A stretch of DNA of 64,000 nt from Nonomuraea africana. GTDB taxonomy: Bacteria; Actinomycetota; Actinomycetes; Streptosporangiales; Streptosporangiaceae. The notes below the pieces were generated by a model that was given only the letters and a program-made list of their open reading frames with translations, ran no database searches and was not told the DNA's origin. Of the stretch, positions 7,196 through 15,204 are shown piece after piece. Within the stretch, counting starts at the first letter, position 1. Each line of letters begins with the position of its first letter. Both the position numbers and the translations under genes were made by a program. The stretch is taken from positions 8,990,001 through 9,054,000 of the forward strand of contig NZ_JADBEF010000001.1 of the NCBI RefSeq assembly GCF_014873535.1, read 5' to 3'.

Positions 7196-7939
7196 ATGCC
7201 AGCTGACGAGCAGCCATTCCCATCGGTGTGGACCCGTCCGCAGTCTCAGCGGCGCGAGCAGCCGGCGCTGAGCCGGGAGCAGATCGTCTCCGCAGCGCTC
7301 GAGCTGCTGGATGCCGAGGGCATCGACGCCTTGAGCATGCGCAAGCTCGGCACCCGCCTGAACGCCGGCGCCACCTCGATGTACACGCACGTGGCCAACA
7401 AGGACGAACTGCTCGAACTGGTCGTGGACGAGGTCTACGGCGAGATCGAAGCGCCTGCCACCGGCGATCCAGCGGGCTGGCAGGCGGCCATCACCCGCAG
7501 TGCCCACAGCATGCGCGCGACGCTCCTGCGCCACCCATGGATCGTCTCCGTGCTCGGCGAGGCCGGCCTGGCCTACCTGGGGCCCAACGTGTTGCGGCTG
7601 AGCGACGCCATGCTCGCCGTACTCGAACAGGGCGGATTCTCGCTGAAGGCGGCCGACCAGGCCATGAACACGGTCGTCGCCTACATCATCGGCGCCTCGA
7701 CCAGCGAGGCCGCGTGGCTGACAACGCTCGCCCGCAGCGGACAAGGCGAACAGCAATGGGCCGACCGGCTGTGGCCCACCGCGCTGCAGGCCGTAGAGGG
7801 CTATCCGCGACTGCGAAGGTTGTACGCCGAGCAGCGCGCCCAGAGCCTGAGCGACACCCGCGACGACGACTTCGGCTACGGGCTCGAATGCGTCCTGCAC
7901 GGCGTAGCCGCCCGCCTCGCCCCTCACGCGGACCTTTGA
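7196..7939 (+). CDS. TetR/AcrR-family regulator
   Basis: Protein of 247 residues. The helix-turn-helix spans about residues 24-70 (LSREQIVSAALELLDAEGID, MRKLGTRLNAGATSMYTHVANKDELLELV), followed by a TetR_C-like ligand domain with a long helical C terminus. The core resembles the TetR class that regulates drug efflux or hydrolase genes. It has a strong GAGGAGG site before ATG 7196. It is divergent from the serine hydrolase and most likely represses both that gene and itself through the dyad at 7122-7138. The inducer is not predictable. Confidence 0.88.
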   Translation: MPADEQPFPSVWTRPQSQRREQPALSREQIVSAALELLDAEGIDALSMRKLGTRLNAGATSMYTHVANKDELLELVVDEVYGEIEAPATGDPAGWQAAITRSAHSMRATLLRHPWIVSVLGEAGLAYLGPNVLRLSDAMLAVLEQGGFSLKAADQAMNTVVAYIIGASTSEAAWLTTLARSGQGEQQWADRLWPTALQAVEGYPRLRRLYAEQRAQSLSDTRDDDFGYGLECVLHGVAARLAPHADL

Positions 7940-8177
7940 CACAGGATTACGGCCCGCGTCCGCGCCCTCGTGAAGACAGTGCGGAGCGTGAGTGGGCTAC
8001 GAGTAGGTCCGCACTCCAGGAATGGACGATCAACTGAGGTCTCGGCACGGAAGGTTCGGGTGAACTGGGGGTTTCGGTGGATACCGCGACCCCTGCTGCT
8101 GACACGTCCGCCGCCCAGCGGGGCTACTGCGATACGGGTGCCGCCGTTTTCCGATCCGTCGAAGGCGTCGTCGCCCG

Positions 8178-8417
8178 GCGTTCGGGAAGCGGCTGGCCCC
8201 GACCGGCGCCTTCGACCCGGTGGTGGACGGGCGGCGGCTGCACTTCACCGCGGTGGCGGGAGACTTCGCCGACCGCGAGAGCGGCAGCCGCTGGAACGTG
8301 CTCGGCCAGGCGATCGCGGGGCCGATGAAGGGCCGCCGCCTGGCCAGGATCGACCACGTCGACACCTTCTGGTTCGCCTGGGTGGCCTTCACCCCTGAGA
8401 CGGAGATCCTGCGATGA
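8178..8417 (+). pseudogene. 3' remnant of a DUF3179-family gene
   Basis: The frame reads AFGKRLAPTGAFDPVVDGRR followed by DRESGSRWNVLGQAIAGPMKG and HVDTFWFAWVAFTPET. This is the conserved C-terminal block of DUF3179 proteins (normally over 300 residues). There is no start codon or ribosome-binding site, and the upstream two thirds are absent. Its stop overlaps the ATG of the thioredoxin-like lipoprotein (ATGA), so the two were probably one operon before the truncation. Confidence 0.6.
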
Positions 8418-8881
8418 CCAGGTTGTTCGCGTGTCTGCTTGTCGTGGTCTTGGCGCTGACCGCTTGCGCGAGGACCGAGCCGGATCTGCTCGCGTTCCGG
8501 CTGCCCGCCGTGGACGGCGGCACCGTTGACGGGGCCTCCCTGCGGGGGCGGCCGGCCGTGCTGTGGTTCTGGGCACCCTGGTGCACGATCTGCCGGGCAG
8601 AGGCGCCAGAGGTGGGCCGGGCAACGCGTTACCAGTGCGAGGTTGCGGTGATCGGCGTGGCCGGGCGCGGGCCTGTCGCGGACATGCGACAGTTCGTCGA
8701 ACAGACCGGGCTGCGGCATCTGCCGCACGCGGTCGACACCGATGGGGCGGTGTGGGCCACCTTCGGCGTCACCAGCCAGCCCGCCTTCGCCTTCCTCGAC
8801 CGGCGCGGCTCGGCCGAGGTGTTCACCGGCTCCCTGCCGCCCGACGACCTGTCCTCCCGCATGGAGGCCCTCGCGCGCTGA
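8414..8881 (+). CDS. TlpA/redoxin-like thioredoxin-fold lipoprotein
   Basis: Protein of 155 residues. A signal peptide ends in the lipobox LTAC (lipidated Cys18), placing the protein on the outer face of the membrane. The thioredoxin-like domain carries W56-C57-T-I-C60 and a later cis-Pro segment TSQPAFAF, so it should be a thiol-disulfide reductase or oxidase of the TlpA/ResA/DsbE type acting on secreted proteins or cytochrome assembly. It overlaps the truncated DUF3179 gene by four bases. It may now lack an upstream promoter, because the 5' part of the operon is gone. Confidence 0.85.
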   Translation: MTRLFACLLVVVLALTACARTEPDLLAFRLPAVDGGTVDGASLRGRPAVLWFWAPWCTICRAEAPEVGRATRYQCEVAVIGVAGRGPVADMRQFVEQTGLRHLPHAVDTDGAVWATFGVTSQPAFAFLDRRGSAEVFTGSLPPDDLSSRMEALAR

Positions 8882-9033
8882 GCGTCCTGCCCGTGGTACG
8901 GCAAGCCGTGCCGGTCGCCTGACAGTTCCACATGGCGGGACCGCGCTGGGTTGGAAGACGGCTGCAATCAACGCGGCCCCGCACCCGTCCGTACAGGCGA
9001 ACAGGGAAACAACATCTCGCGAAGGAGCCTGTG

Positions 9034-9543
9034 ATGGCTGCTGAACCCCTGCCCGGCCGCCTCACCCGCGGCGCGATAGGCGGCCTGGTCTCCGGCATGG
9101 TGTTCGCCGGGGCCACCATGTGGTTCTCCTCGACCATGCCGAACGGTAAGGCCGAGATGCCGCTGCACATGATCGCGAGCATCGTGCAGGGCGGCAAGGA
9201 AGCGATCATGGCAGGTCAGACCAGCGTCGGCGTCGGCCTGGCCGTGCACGCGGCGCTGTCGATCGTCTTCGGCGTCGTGTTCGGGCTGGTCACGCCGATG
9301 CTGCGCACCAACGGCACCGTTGCGCTGGTCGGCACCGTGTATGGCGGGCTGATCTACGTGGTTAACTTCCTGATCCTTTCGCCGCTGCTGTTCCCGGTGT
9401 TCGGCGACGCCAACCAGCCGTTCGAGCTCTTCGCCCACCTGGTGTTCGGCACACTGCTGTCGTTCTCCTTCTACGGATCCGGGGTACGTCGAAACGAGGG
9501 CTTCCTTGCGATCGGATCAGCCGAACGCGCCCCTGCCCGGTGA
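9034..9543 (+). CDS. Membrane protein of unknown function
   Basis: Protein of 169 residues with four probable membrane segments (around residues 13-32, 63-83, 92-117 and 132-152), glycine-rich, with no enzymatic motif. AAGGAG sits six bases before ATG 9034. It lies directly upstream of a sigma factor gene, with its stop only one base before the preferred sigma start, so it is probably the first gene of that operon. I recognise no characterised family. Confidence 0.75.
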   Translation: MAAEPLPGRLTRGAIGGLVSGMVFAGATMWFSSTMPNGKAEMPLHMIASIVQGGKEAIMAGQTSVGVGLAVHAALSIVFGVVFGLVTPMLRTNGTVALVGTVYGGLIYVVNFLILSPLLFPVFGDANQPFELFAHLVFGTLLSFSFYGSGVRRNEGFLAIGSAERAPAR

Positions 9544-9544
9544 G

Positions 9545-10057
9545 ATGAGCAAGCGGCACGAGCGGTTCCTTCGGGCCACCATGCCTGCGGCGGACCTGGT
9601 CTTCAACCTCGCCCGACGGCTGACGCCCGCGCAGGCGGACGCCGAGGACCTGGTGCAGGAGACCTATGCCCGGGCCTGGGCGGCCTGGATCGACGGCCGC
9701 CGCCCGCGCAAGGCGGCCCCGTGGCTGGCCACCATCTGCCTCAACCTGGGCCGTGACCGGCTCCGCCGTACCGCCACCCACGCCGAGACCTTCTGGCAGC
9801 CGACCTTCGATCCGCCCGGGCAAGCCGACGTTGAGAACGAGGCGGTCAACCGGTCGATGGTCGAGGCGGCGCTGCGGCGGTTGCCGGAGGAGCAGCGCCT
9901 CGCGGTGATCCTGATGGATCTGTGCGGGTTCACCGCGGCCGAGGTCGCGATCGTCGTCGGCTCGCCGCGGGGTACCGTCCTGGCGCGGGTGCATCGCGGG
10001 CGCAAGAAGCTGGCGCAAGCCGTACAGGAGGTGAAATCCCGTGCTCCACGATCCTGA
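9545..10057 (+). CDS. ECF-type RNA polymerase sigma factor
   Basis: About 170 residues. Region 2 carries ADLVFNLARRL ... DAEDLVQETYARAWAAW, and region 4 carries LRRLPEEQRLAVILMDLCGFTAAEVAIVVGSPRGTVLARVHRGRKKL. It redirects RNA polymerase to a specific promoter set. ATG 9545 directly follows the upstream stop; an in-frame TTG at 9506 with GAGGG in front is an alternative that would overlap the membrane-protein gene. The 3' end overlaps the anti-sigma gene by 17 bases, the classic coupling of a sigma factor with its cognate anti-sigma. Confidence 0.9.
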   Translation: MSKRHERFLRATMPAADLVFNLARRLTPAQADAEDLVQETYARAWAAWIDGRRPRKAAPWLATICLNLGRDRLRRTATHAETFWQPTFDPPGQADVENEAVNRSMVEAALRRLPEEQRLAVILMDLCGFTAAEVAIVVGSPRGTVLARVHRGRKKLAQAVQEVKSRAPRS

Positions 10058-10730
10058 ACGCGATGCCGCCGCCTATCTGGCCGACGAGCTCAGCGCGTGG
10101 CGCCGCCTCTGGTTCGAGCGGCACATGCTGGACTGCCACGAATGCTGGAGCGAGGCCAACACCGCACGCCAGGGACGGATGCTGGCCGAATCCCTGCGCC
10201 AGGTGGCCCCGCCGTCAACACGCGAGCGCATCAGGTCGGTCGCGGACCTGGCTCAGGCACCTGACCGCAGGCGCTGGCCGTCCCTGATCCTCGCCAGCGC
10301 GGCGGCGGTGGCGATCGCCATCGTCCTGGCGCTGCTGCCGAGGCTGATGGAACAGCAGCCCGCCTCTCTGGTAGCCGCGGCCCAGCTGCTGCGATCTGGC
10401 GCCCCCACCGTCCAGCAACAGCCAGGTCCGCCGGTGCCACGCATCGGTGAGTATGCGTGGCGCGGCACTGCCCAGCGGGCACTGGGCGAGGTGACCGCAA
10501 CCGTCTACAGCTACTCTGCCCCCGACGGCCGCCGCATCCTGGTGGTCGCCTCCAATCGTCAGTTCCCCCGCGCGGTCAATGCGCACGATCTGAAGCCCGC
10601 ACCAAGCTGGATGGCCGAAATCGGTGACGTGTCCCTGTTCTGCTCGGACAAAGGCGGCACCTCCTGGCTGACCGTCGCGGCCGACGACGCCACCGCCCTC
10701 TCGGCAGGGCACGCGCTAGGCCTGCGATGA
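10041..10730 (+). CDS. Zinc-finger membrane anti-sigma factor
   Basis: Protein of 229 residues. The N-terminal ZAS domain has the zinc-binding pattern H28-xxx-C32-xx-C35 (FERHMLDCHECW). One transmembrane segment follows (SLILASAAAVAIAIVLALLP, about residues 81-100), then an extracytoplasmic domain of about 125 residues. By family knowledge it holds the sigma factor at the membrane until a signal or oxidation releases it. The GTG start lies inside the sigma gene. The external domain is not recognised. Confidence 0.85.
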   Translation: MLHDPERDAAAYLADELSAWRRLWFERHMLDCHECWSEANTARQGRMLAESLRQVAPPSTRERIRSVADLAQAPDRRRWPSLILASAAAVAIAIVLALLPRLMEQQPASLVAAAQLLRSGAPTVQQQPGPPVPRIGEYAWRGTAQRALGEVTATVYSYSAPDGRRILVVASNRQFPRAVNAHDLKPAPSWMAEIGDVSLFCSDKGGTSWLTVAADDATALSAGHALGLR

Positions 10731-10774
10731 AGCCCGACGTGGGGTTTCAGATGTGTGAGGTGCTGCTGATTCGA

Positions 10775-11041
10775 ATGAGTATGACGGGCAATGAGCGTCG
10801 TATCCTGGAGGAGATCGAACAAGCGCTGATGCGGGAGGATCCGGCCTTCGCCGAGCGCATCGCCACGATCTACCGTATCGAGTGCGGCGAGGCTTCTCCG
10901 GCCCCCATTCAGCGGCGGCAGCCTCGGATCGAGCGTCGGGTGTGGATCCTCCTCCTCGGTGCCCTGACCGTGATCGTGATCCTGGTGTCGGCAGTCCTCA
11001 TGAGCTACCAAGGGCCGGCTTCTGCACTGTTACGGGGTTGA
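10775..11041 (+). CDS. Small DUF3040-like membrane protein
   Basis: Protein of 88 residues. The N terminus MSMTGNERRILEEIEQALMR with EDPAFAERI resembles the start of DUF3040 proteins. A single strong membrane segment (VWILLLGALTVIVILVSAVLM) is near the C terminus. An earlier start at 10727 overlaps the anti-sigma stop (ATGA), but the recognisable family start is at 10775. The ribosome-binding site is weak. It is probably the last gene of the sigma operon; role unknown. Confidence 0.6.
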   Translation: MSMTGNERRILEEIEQALMREDPAFAERIATIYRIECGEASPAPIQRRQPRIERRVWILLLGALTVIVILVSAVLMSYQGPASALLRG

Positions 11042-11361
11042 GGAACCGGTGGACGGCCGTTATCTGCTACGCGCTGCTGGCCTTCCCCATCGCGATGAAG
11101 CTCTGTAGTCCTCACCGAAGTGGAAGTCGCGAGCAATTCGATGCAGCGTACAACAGGGCAGTCAGCGGAACCGGTATTGAGTCGCGCAGTGCAGAGGAGG
11201 AGATCGACCAGGCGCTGGGCTGTGGCTGACCAAGAAGGCGGTAGCTCATTTCCGCTCTGACCCACTCCTAACGGACTAGGAGGCCGATCACACTCTGCTA
11301 CTGACACGCGGTGTCGTCATTGCTGTCACTCACCTGACGCTCAACATGACCTGGAAGAAAG
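11042..11361. other. Non-coding stretch
   Basis: About 320 bases between the convergent sigma operon and arsR. A plus-strand frame across 11030-11230 contains one hydrophobic stretch but has no credible start or family resemblance. I see no clear terminator hairpin. Confidence 0.4.
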
Positions 11362-11721
11362 TTACGGCAGCAGGCTGCGCAGCGCGTCGAGGCGCTCGGG
11401 AACGATGGCGTACCAGGCCCACTTACCGCGCCGCTCCCGGCTGAGGAGACCGGCCTCGACCAGAATCGTCAAGTGGTGGCTCACCGTGGGCTGGGTGAGC
11501 CCGAGCGGGGCGGTGAGGTCGCAGACGCACGCCTCACCCGCGGCGCTGCCGCTGATCATGCTGAGCAGCTGCAGCCGAGTTGGATCGGCCACCGCCTTCA
11601 GCGCGCCCGCCAGACTCTCGGCCTCCGAACGGGACAGTGGCTCGGAGATCGCGATGGTGTGGCAGTCCTCATCCAGACGAAGGGCGCTTTGGTCGATCAG
11701 TGGCACTTCCCTATTTTCCAC
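11362..11721 (-). CDS. ArsR/SmtB-family metal(loid) repressor
   Basis: About 119 residues. The winged helix includes ALKAVADPTRLQLLSMI, the metal-site helix EACVCDLTAPLGLTQPTVSHHL (paired Cys-x-Cys, the As(III)/Sb(III)-type site) and the wing RRGKWAWYAIVPERL. The GTG start at 11721 is chosen because the reading frame has no nearer upstream start with family sense. It is the last gene of the minus-strand pst cluster, following the PhoB-like regulator by about 50 bases, so arsenite may induce the phosphate transporter genes. Confidence 0.85.
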   Translation of the reverse strand: MENREVPLIDQSALRLDEDCHTIAISEPLSRSEAESLAGALKAVADPTRLQLLSMISGSAAGEACVCDLTAPLGLTQPTVSHHLTILVEAGLLSRERRGKWAWYAIVPERLDALRSLLP

Positions 11722-11774
11722 TCCATCAGTGTATTGAGGGTGACTCGTGGGTGATCTGAAGGTGAACGGCCGCC

Positions 11775-12488
11775 TCAGTCGGCGTCGGGCGCGGTGAACC
11801 GGTAGCCGAGGCCGCGCACCGTCCGGATGACCGAAGGGTTCTTCTCGTCGTCTCCGAGCCTGGCCCGCAGCCGTTTGACGTGGACCGCGATGGTGTTGTT
11901 CGGCGGCGAGGTGGTGCTGCGCCAGACCTTGTGTGCGATCTCCTCCCTGGTGACCACCCGGCCGTTGTTGGCCATCAGGAACTGCAGTAGCTCGAACTCC
12001 CGCAAGGGAACGTGAACGACCCTGCCCCGAAGGCGGACGACATGGGCAGCTCTGTCCAGCTCGATGTCGCCCACCCGAATTGAGGTCAGTGACGACTCGC
12101 CGCGTGCGGACTGGATGATCGGTAGCAGTTCCTGCCCGCGGTACGGGATCGCGACGCACGCGGTGGCTCCCGCCTGCAGCCCTTGAACGGCGATCTCGGC
12201 GTCGGCAGGACCGGCGCCCAGGATGATCGGGACGTCACGGTTTCTGCGCAGGGTCCTGATCAGTGCCACCAGGTCGACCGACGGAAGGTGGGCGCTGATC
12301 AGGATGACGTCGGGACGCGTCGTGCCGATCTGCAGCAACGCGTCCAGTCCGTCGCGGGAGTGGAGAACGACGATGCCGTAGTCGGCCAGCGCGGCGAGGT
12401 CGGCCTCTGGGTCGGCCACCAGCAGGACCGGTGGTTGCTCGTCGCCTGTGACCGGGTCGGGCATGGGTGTCACCGTCGCATGGCTCAC
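11775..12488 (-). CDS. OmpR/PhoB-like regulator with degenerate receiver domain
   Basis: Protein of 237 residues. The receiver-like domain (about 18-130) lacks the expected phosphorylation residues: the strand that normally ends in the acceptor Asp reads PDVILISAHLP (Ser65 in its place), and the conserved Lys region reads AIPYR. The C-terminal winged helix is intact (FELLQFLMANNGRVVTREEI, AVHVKRLRARLGDDEKNPSVIRTVRGLGYRF). No histidine kinase is nearby. Positioned 26 bases after pstB in the same orientation, it probably controls the pst operon in a phosphorylation-independent way. Confidence 0.82.
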   Translation of the reverse strand: MSHATVTPMPDPVTGDEQPPVLLVADPEADLAALADYGIVVLHSRDGLDALLQIGTTRPDVILISAHLPSVDLVALIRTLRRNRDVPIILGAGPADAEIAVQGLQAGATACVAIPYRGQELLPIIQSARGESSLTSIRVGDIELDRAAHVVRLRGRVVHVPLREFELLQFLMANNGRVVTREEIAHKVWRSTTSPPNNTIAVHVKRLRARLGDDEKNPSVIRTVRGLGYRFTAPDAD

Positions 12489-12513
12489 GTGTCGTCTCCC
12501 TTCGTTCTTCTGG

Positions 12514-13359
12514 TCAGCCGAAGCGTCCGGTGATGTAGCCCTCGGTGCGCTTGTCGGCGGGGTTGGTGAAGATGCGGGACGTGGCGTCGAACTCGACCAG
12601 CCGGCCGTGCCGTACGCCTTCCTTGTCCACCTCGGCGGTGAAGAACGCGGTCCTGTCCGACACCCGGGCTGCCTGCTGCATGTTGTGGGTGACGATCACG
12701 ATCGTGTACTCCTTGGCGAGGTCCTGCATCAGGTCCTCGATCTTGCTGGTGGCGATCGGGTCCAAGGCTGAGCAGGGCTCGTCCATCAAGATGACGTCGG
12801 GTTTGACGGCGATGGCCCTGGCGATGCAGAGCCGCTGCTGCTGCCCGCCCGACAGAGCCAGGGCGTTCTGCTTGAGCTTGTCCTTGACCTCGTCCCACAA
12901 GGCTGCCCGGTGCAGGGCCTGCTCCACCACCTCGTCCAGCCCCTTGCGCAGGCCGTTCACCCTGGGCCCGTAGGCGATGTTGTCGTAGATCGACTTGGGG
13001 AACGGGTTGGGCTTCTGGAAGACCATGCCGATGCGGCGTCGCACCTCGATGGAGTCGACGTGGTCGCCGTACAGGTCCTCGGTGTGGTAGGTGATCTTTC
13101 CGGCGATGCGGGCGCCCGGGATGAGGTCGTTCATGCGGTTGAGGCAACGCAGCACCGTGCTCTTGCCGCAGCCGGAAGGGCCGATCATGGCGGTGATCTC
13201 GCGGGGGGCGATGCGCATGTCGACGCCGCGCACCGCCTCGTAGTCGCCGTAGAAGACCGACAGGTTCTCCAGGGTGAAGACCGGATCGAAGGCTGCGGGC
13301 AGCTCTCTGGCGATCATGGATTCACCTGTGCTCACCTGGGTTGTGATGTCAGAGGTCAC
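12514..13359 (-). CDS. pstB: Phosphate ABC transporter ATPase PstB
   Basis: Protein of 281 residues. Walker A is GPSGCGKST, the signature is LSGGQQQRLCIARAIAV, Walker B is DVILMDEPCSALDP, and the switch His is in IVTHNMQQAARVSD. The PstB-specific segment IGMVFQKPNPFPKSIYDNIAYGPR is present. It energises uptake of inorganic phosphate and potentially arsenate. The GTG at 13359 is eight bases from the pstA stop; the ATG at 13317, preceded by AGGTGA, is an alternative start. It has a longer N terminus than typical PstB. It lies in the pstSCAB operon within the arsenic island. Confidence 0.95.
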   Translation of the reverse strand: MTSDITTQVSTGESMIARELPAAFDPVFTLENLSVFYGDYEAVRGVDMRIAPREITAMIGPSGCGKSTVLRCLNRMNDLIPGARIAGKITYHTEDLYGDHVDSIEVRRRIGMVFQKPNPFPKSIYDNIAYGPRVNGLRKGLDEVVEQALHRAALWDEVKDKLKQNALALSGGQQQRLCIARAIAVKPDVILMDEPCSALDPIATSKIEDLMQDLAKEYTIVIVTHNMQQAARVSDRTAFFTAEVDKEGVRHGRLVEFDATSRIFTNPADKRTEGYITGRFG

Positions 13360-13366
13360 AGCCTTT

Positions 13367-14260
13367 TCACCACCGCTTCTGGGCGCGATTGCGGACGAAG
13401 ATGGCGATGGAGTTCATCGCGATGATCACGATCAGCAGCAGCACGATGGCCGCTGAGGACAGATCGTGGAAGGCCTCGCGTGACTGGCTGATCCAGCCGT
13501 AGATCTGGATCGGCAGCACGGTGTAGCCGCTGAGGACGCCGTCGGGGACGTAGGCCACGTAGGTGAGGCCGCCGAGCAGCAACAGAGGCGCCGCTTCGCC
13601 TGCCGCCCTGGACAGCGCCAGGATCGAGCCGGTCGCCATGCCGGGGACCGCGGCGGGCAGTACCTGGCGTGAGATGGTCTGCCACTTCGTCGCGCCCAGG
13701 CCGTAGGAGGCCTGCCTGATCGAGCTCGGCACGGCGCGGATCGCCTCGCGGGAGGCGATGATCACGATGGGGAGCACCAGGAGCGACAGCGTGATGGAGG
13801 CCGTGAGGATCGTGGTGCCGAACCCGAAGCCACGGGCGATGACGCCAAGACCGAGGATGCCGTAGACGATCGAGGGGATCGCCGCCAGGTTGGCGATGTT
13901 CAGCTCGATCATCCGGTTGTACCAGCGGTCGGGGTCGGCGTACTCCTCCAGGTAGATGGCACCCAGGATGCCGACGGGCAGGCAGAAGACGGCAGTGAGC
14001 GAGATGACCCACAGGGTGCCGAACAGGGCCGACTTGGCGCCCGCCCGCTCGGGCCGCCTGATGGAGGGGAAGTTCTCCCACAGCCGGGGGTCCAGCCGCG
14101 ACCAGCCCTTGTAGACGACGTAGACGAGCAGGGTGACGAGGAAGGCCACGGCGATGGCCAGGCACACCCGCAACAGCCACTTGAAGACGATGTCGCCCCA
14201 GGGGATGCCGCGCCTGGCCAGGACGAGCGTCCTGGTCTTGGTCATAGCGGGAGCGCTCAC
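13367..14260 (-). CDS. pstA: Phosphate ABC transporter permease PstA
   Basis: Protein of 297 residues with six predicted membrane helices. The typical PstA features are GTLWVISLTAVFCLPVGILG, AIYLEEYA, the coupling helix SREAIRAVPSSIRQASYGLGATKWQTI and the SRAAGEAAPLLLLG segment. The GTG at 14260 overlaps the pstC stop (GTGA) with GGGAGG upstream, favouring it over ATG 14245. It forms the membrane channel with PstC. Confidence 0.95.
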   Translation of the reverse strand: MSAPAMTKTRTLVLARRGIPWGDIVFKWLLRVCLAIAVAFLVTLLVYVVYKGWSRLDPRLWENFPSIRRPERAGAKSALFGTLWVISLTAVFCLPVGILGAIYLEEYADPDRWYNRMIELNIANLAAIPSIVYGILGLGVIARGFGFGTTILTASITLSLLVLPIVIIASREAIRAVPSSIRQASYGLGATKWQTISRQVLPAAVPGMATGSILALSRAAGEAAPLLLLGGLTYVAYVPDGVLSGYTVLPIQIYGWISQSREAFHDLSSAAIVLLLIVIIAMNSIAIFVRNRAQKRW

Positions 14261-15204
14261 TCGTACACCTCCCTGAAACGCCGGACCAGCCGGGCGCTGA
14301 TGAGGTTCATGACGAAGGTGATGAGGAACAGCAGGGCGCCTACCGCGAAGATCGTCTTGTAGTCGAGGGAGGCGGTGGGTAGGTCGCCTGAGCCGGCCTG
14401 GGCGATGAAGCCGGTCATCGTCTGCATCGCGTCGAGCGGGTTGAAGGAGAGCTCGGGCTTGTTGCCTGAGGCGATCGCCACGATCATCGTCTCGCCGATC
14501 GCCCGCGAGATGGCCAGGACGAACGAGGCCACGATGCCCGACAGCGCCGCCGGCACGACGACTCGGACGGCGACCAGCCTGGTGGAGGATCCCAAGGCGT
14601 AGGCGCCATCGCGCAGGCCGCGTGGCACGGCGGACATGGCGTCTTCCGACAGCGACGCCACCGTGGGGACGATCATGATGCCCATGACCAGTCCGGCGGA
14701 CAGGGCGTTGAACACGTCGGGCGACATGCCCGCAGGCAGCCAGCCCTGCAGGGTCGGCGTGACGAACCGCAGCGCGAAGAAGCCGTAGACCACGGTCGGA
14801 ACCCCCGCCAGTACCTCCAGGATCGGCTTGAAGGTCATGCGGGTGCGCGGATGGGCGTACTCGCTCAGGTACAGCGCCGCGCCCAGGCCGAGCGGGATGG
14901 CCACGACGACCGCGATGACAGTGATCAGCAGGGTGGCCGTGACCAGAGGCAGCACGCCGTACGCGGGTGGCTCGAACAGCGGCGCCCACTGAGTGGTGGT
15001 GAAGAACTCGGCGAAGCTCACCGAGGCGAAGAACTCCACGGTCGGCGGCACCAGGGAGACCACGATCCCCACCGTGGTGGCGACCGAGACCAGCGCGGCG
15101 GCGACGAGCACGACCTGGACGGTCCGCTCGCCGTAGCGGGAGCGCGCCCGCCCCAACGGGCCCTGAGGGCTCGCCGGGGCGGACGGCGTGGCGGGGGCTG
15201 TCAT
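14257..15204 (-). CDS. pstC: Phosphate ABC transporter permease PstC
   Basis: Protein of 315 residues with six membrane helices. PstC hallmarks are IPLGLGAALYLSEYAHPRTR, FKPILEVLAGVPTVVYGFFAL, SEDAMSAVPRGLRDGAYALGSS and SRAIGETMIVAIASG. A Pro/Ala/Ser-rich cytoplasmic N terminus precedes helix 1. The start overlaps the pstS stop (ATGA) and the stop overlaps pstA, so the four genes are tightly coupled. Confidence 0.95.
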   Translation of the reverse strand: MTAPATPSAPASPQGPLGRARSRYGERTVQVVLVAAALVSVATTVGIVVSLVPPTVEFFASVSFAEFFTTTQWAPLFEPPAYGVLPLVTATLLITVIAVVVAIPLGLGAALYLSEYAHPRTRMTFKPILEVLAGVPTVVYGFFALRFVTPTLQGWLPAGMSPDVFNALSAGLVMGIMIVPTVASLSEDAMSAVPRGLRDGAYALGSSTRLVAVRVVVPAALSGIVASFVLAISRAIGETMIVAIASGNKPELSFNPLDAMQTMTGFIAQAGSGDLPTASLDYKTIFAVGALLFLITFVMNLISARLVRRFREVYE

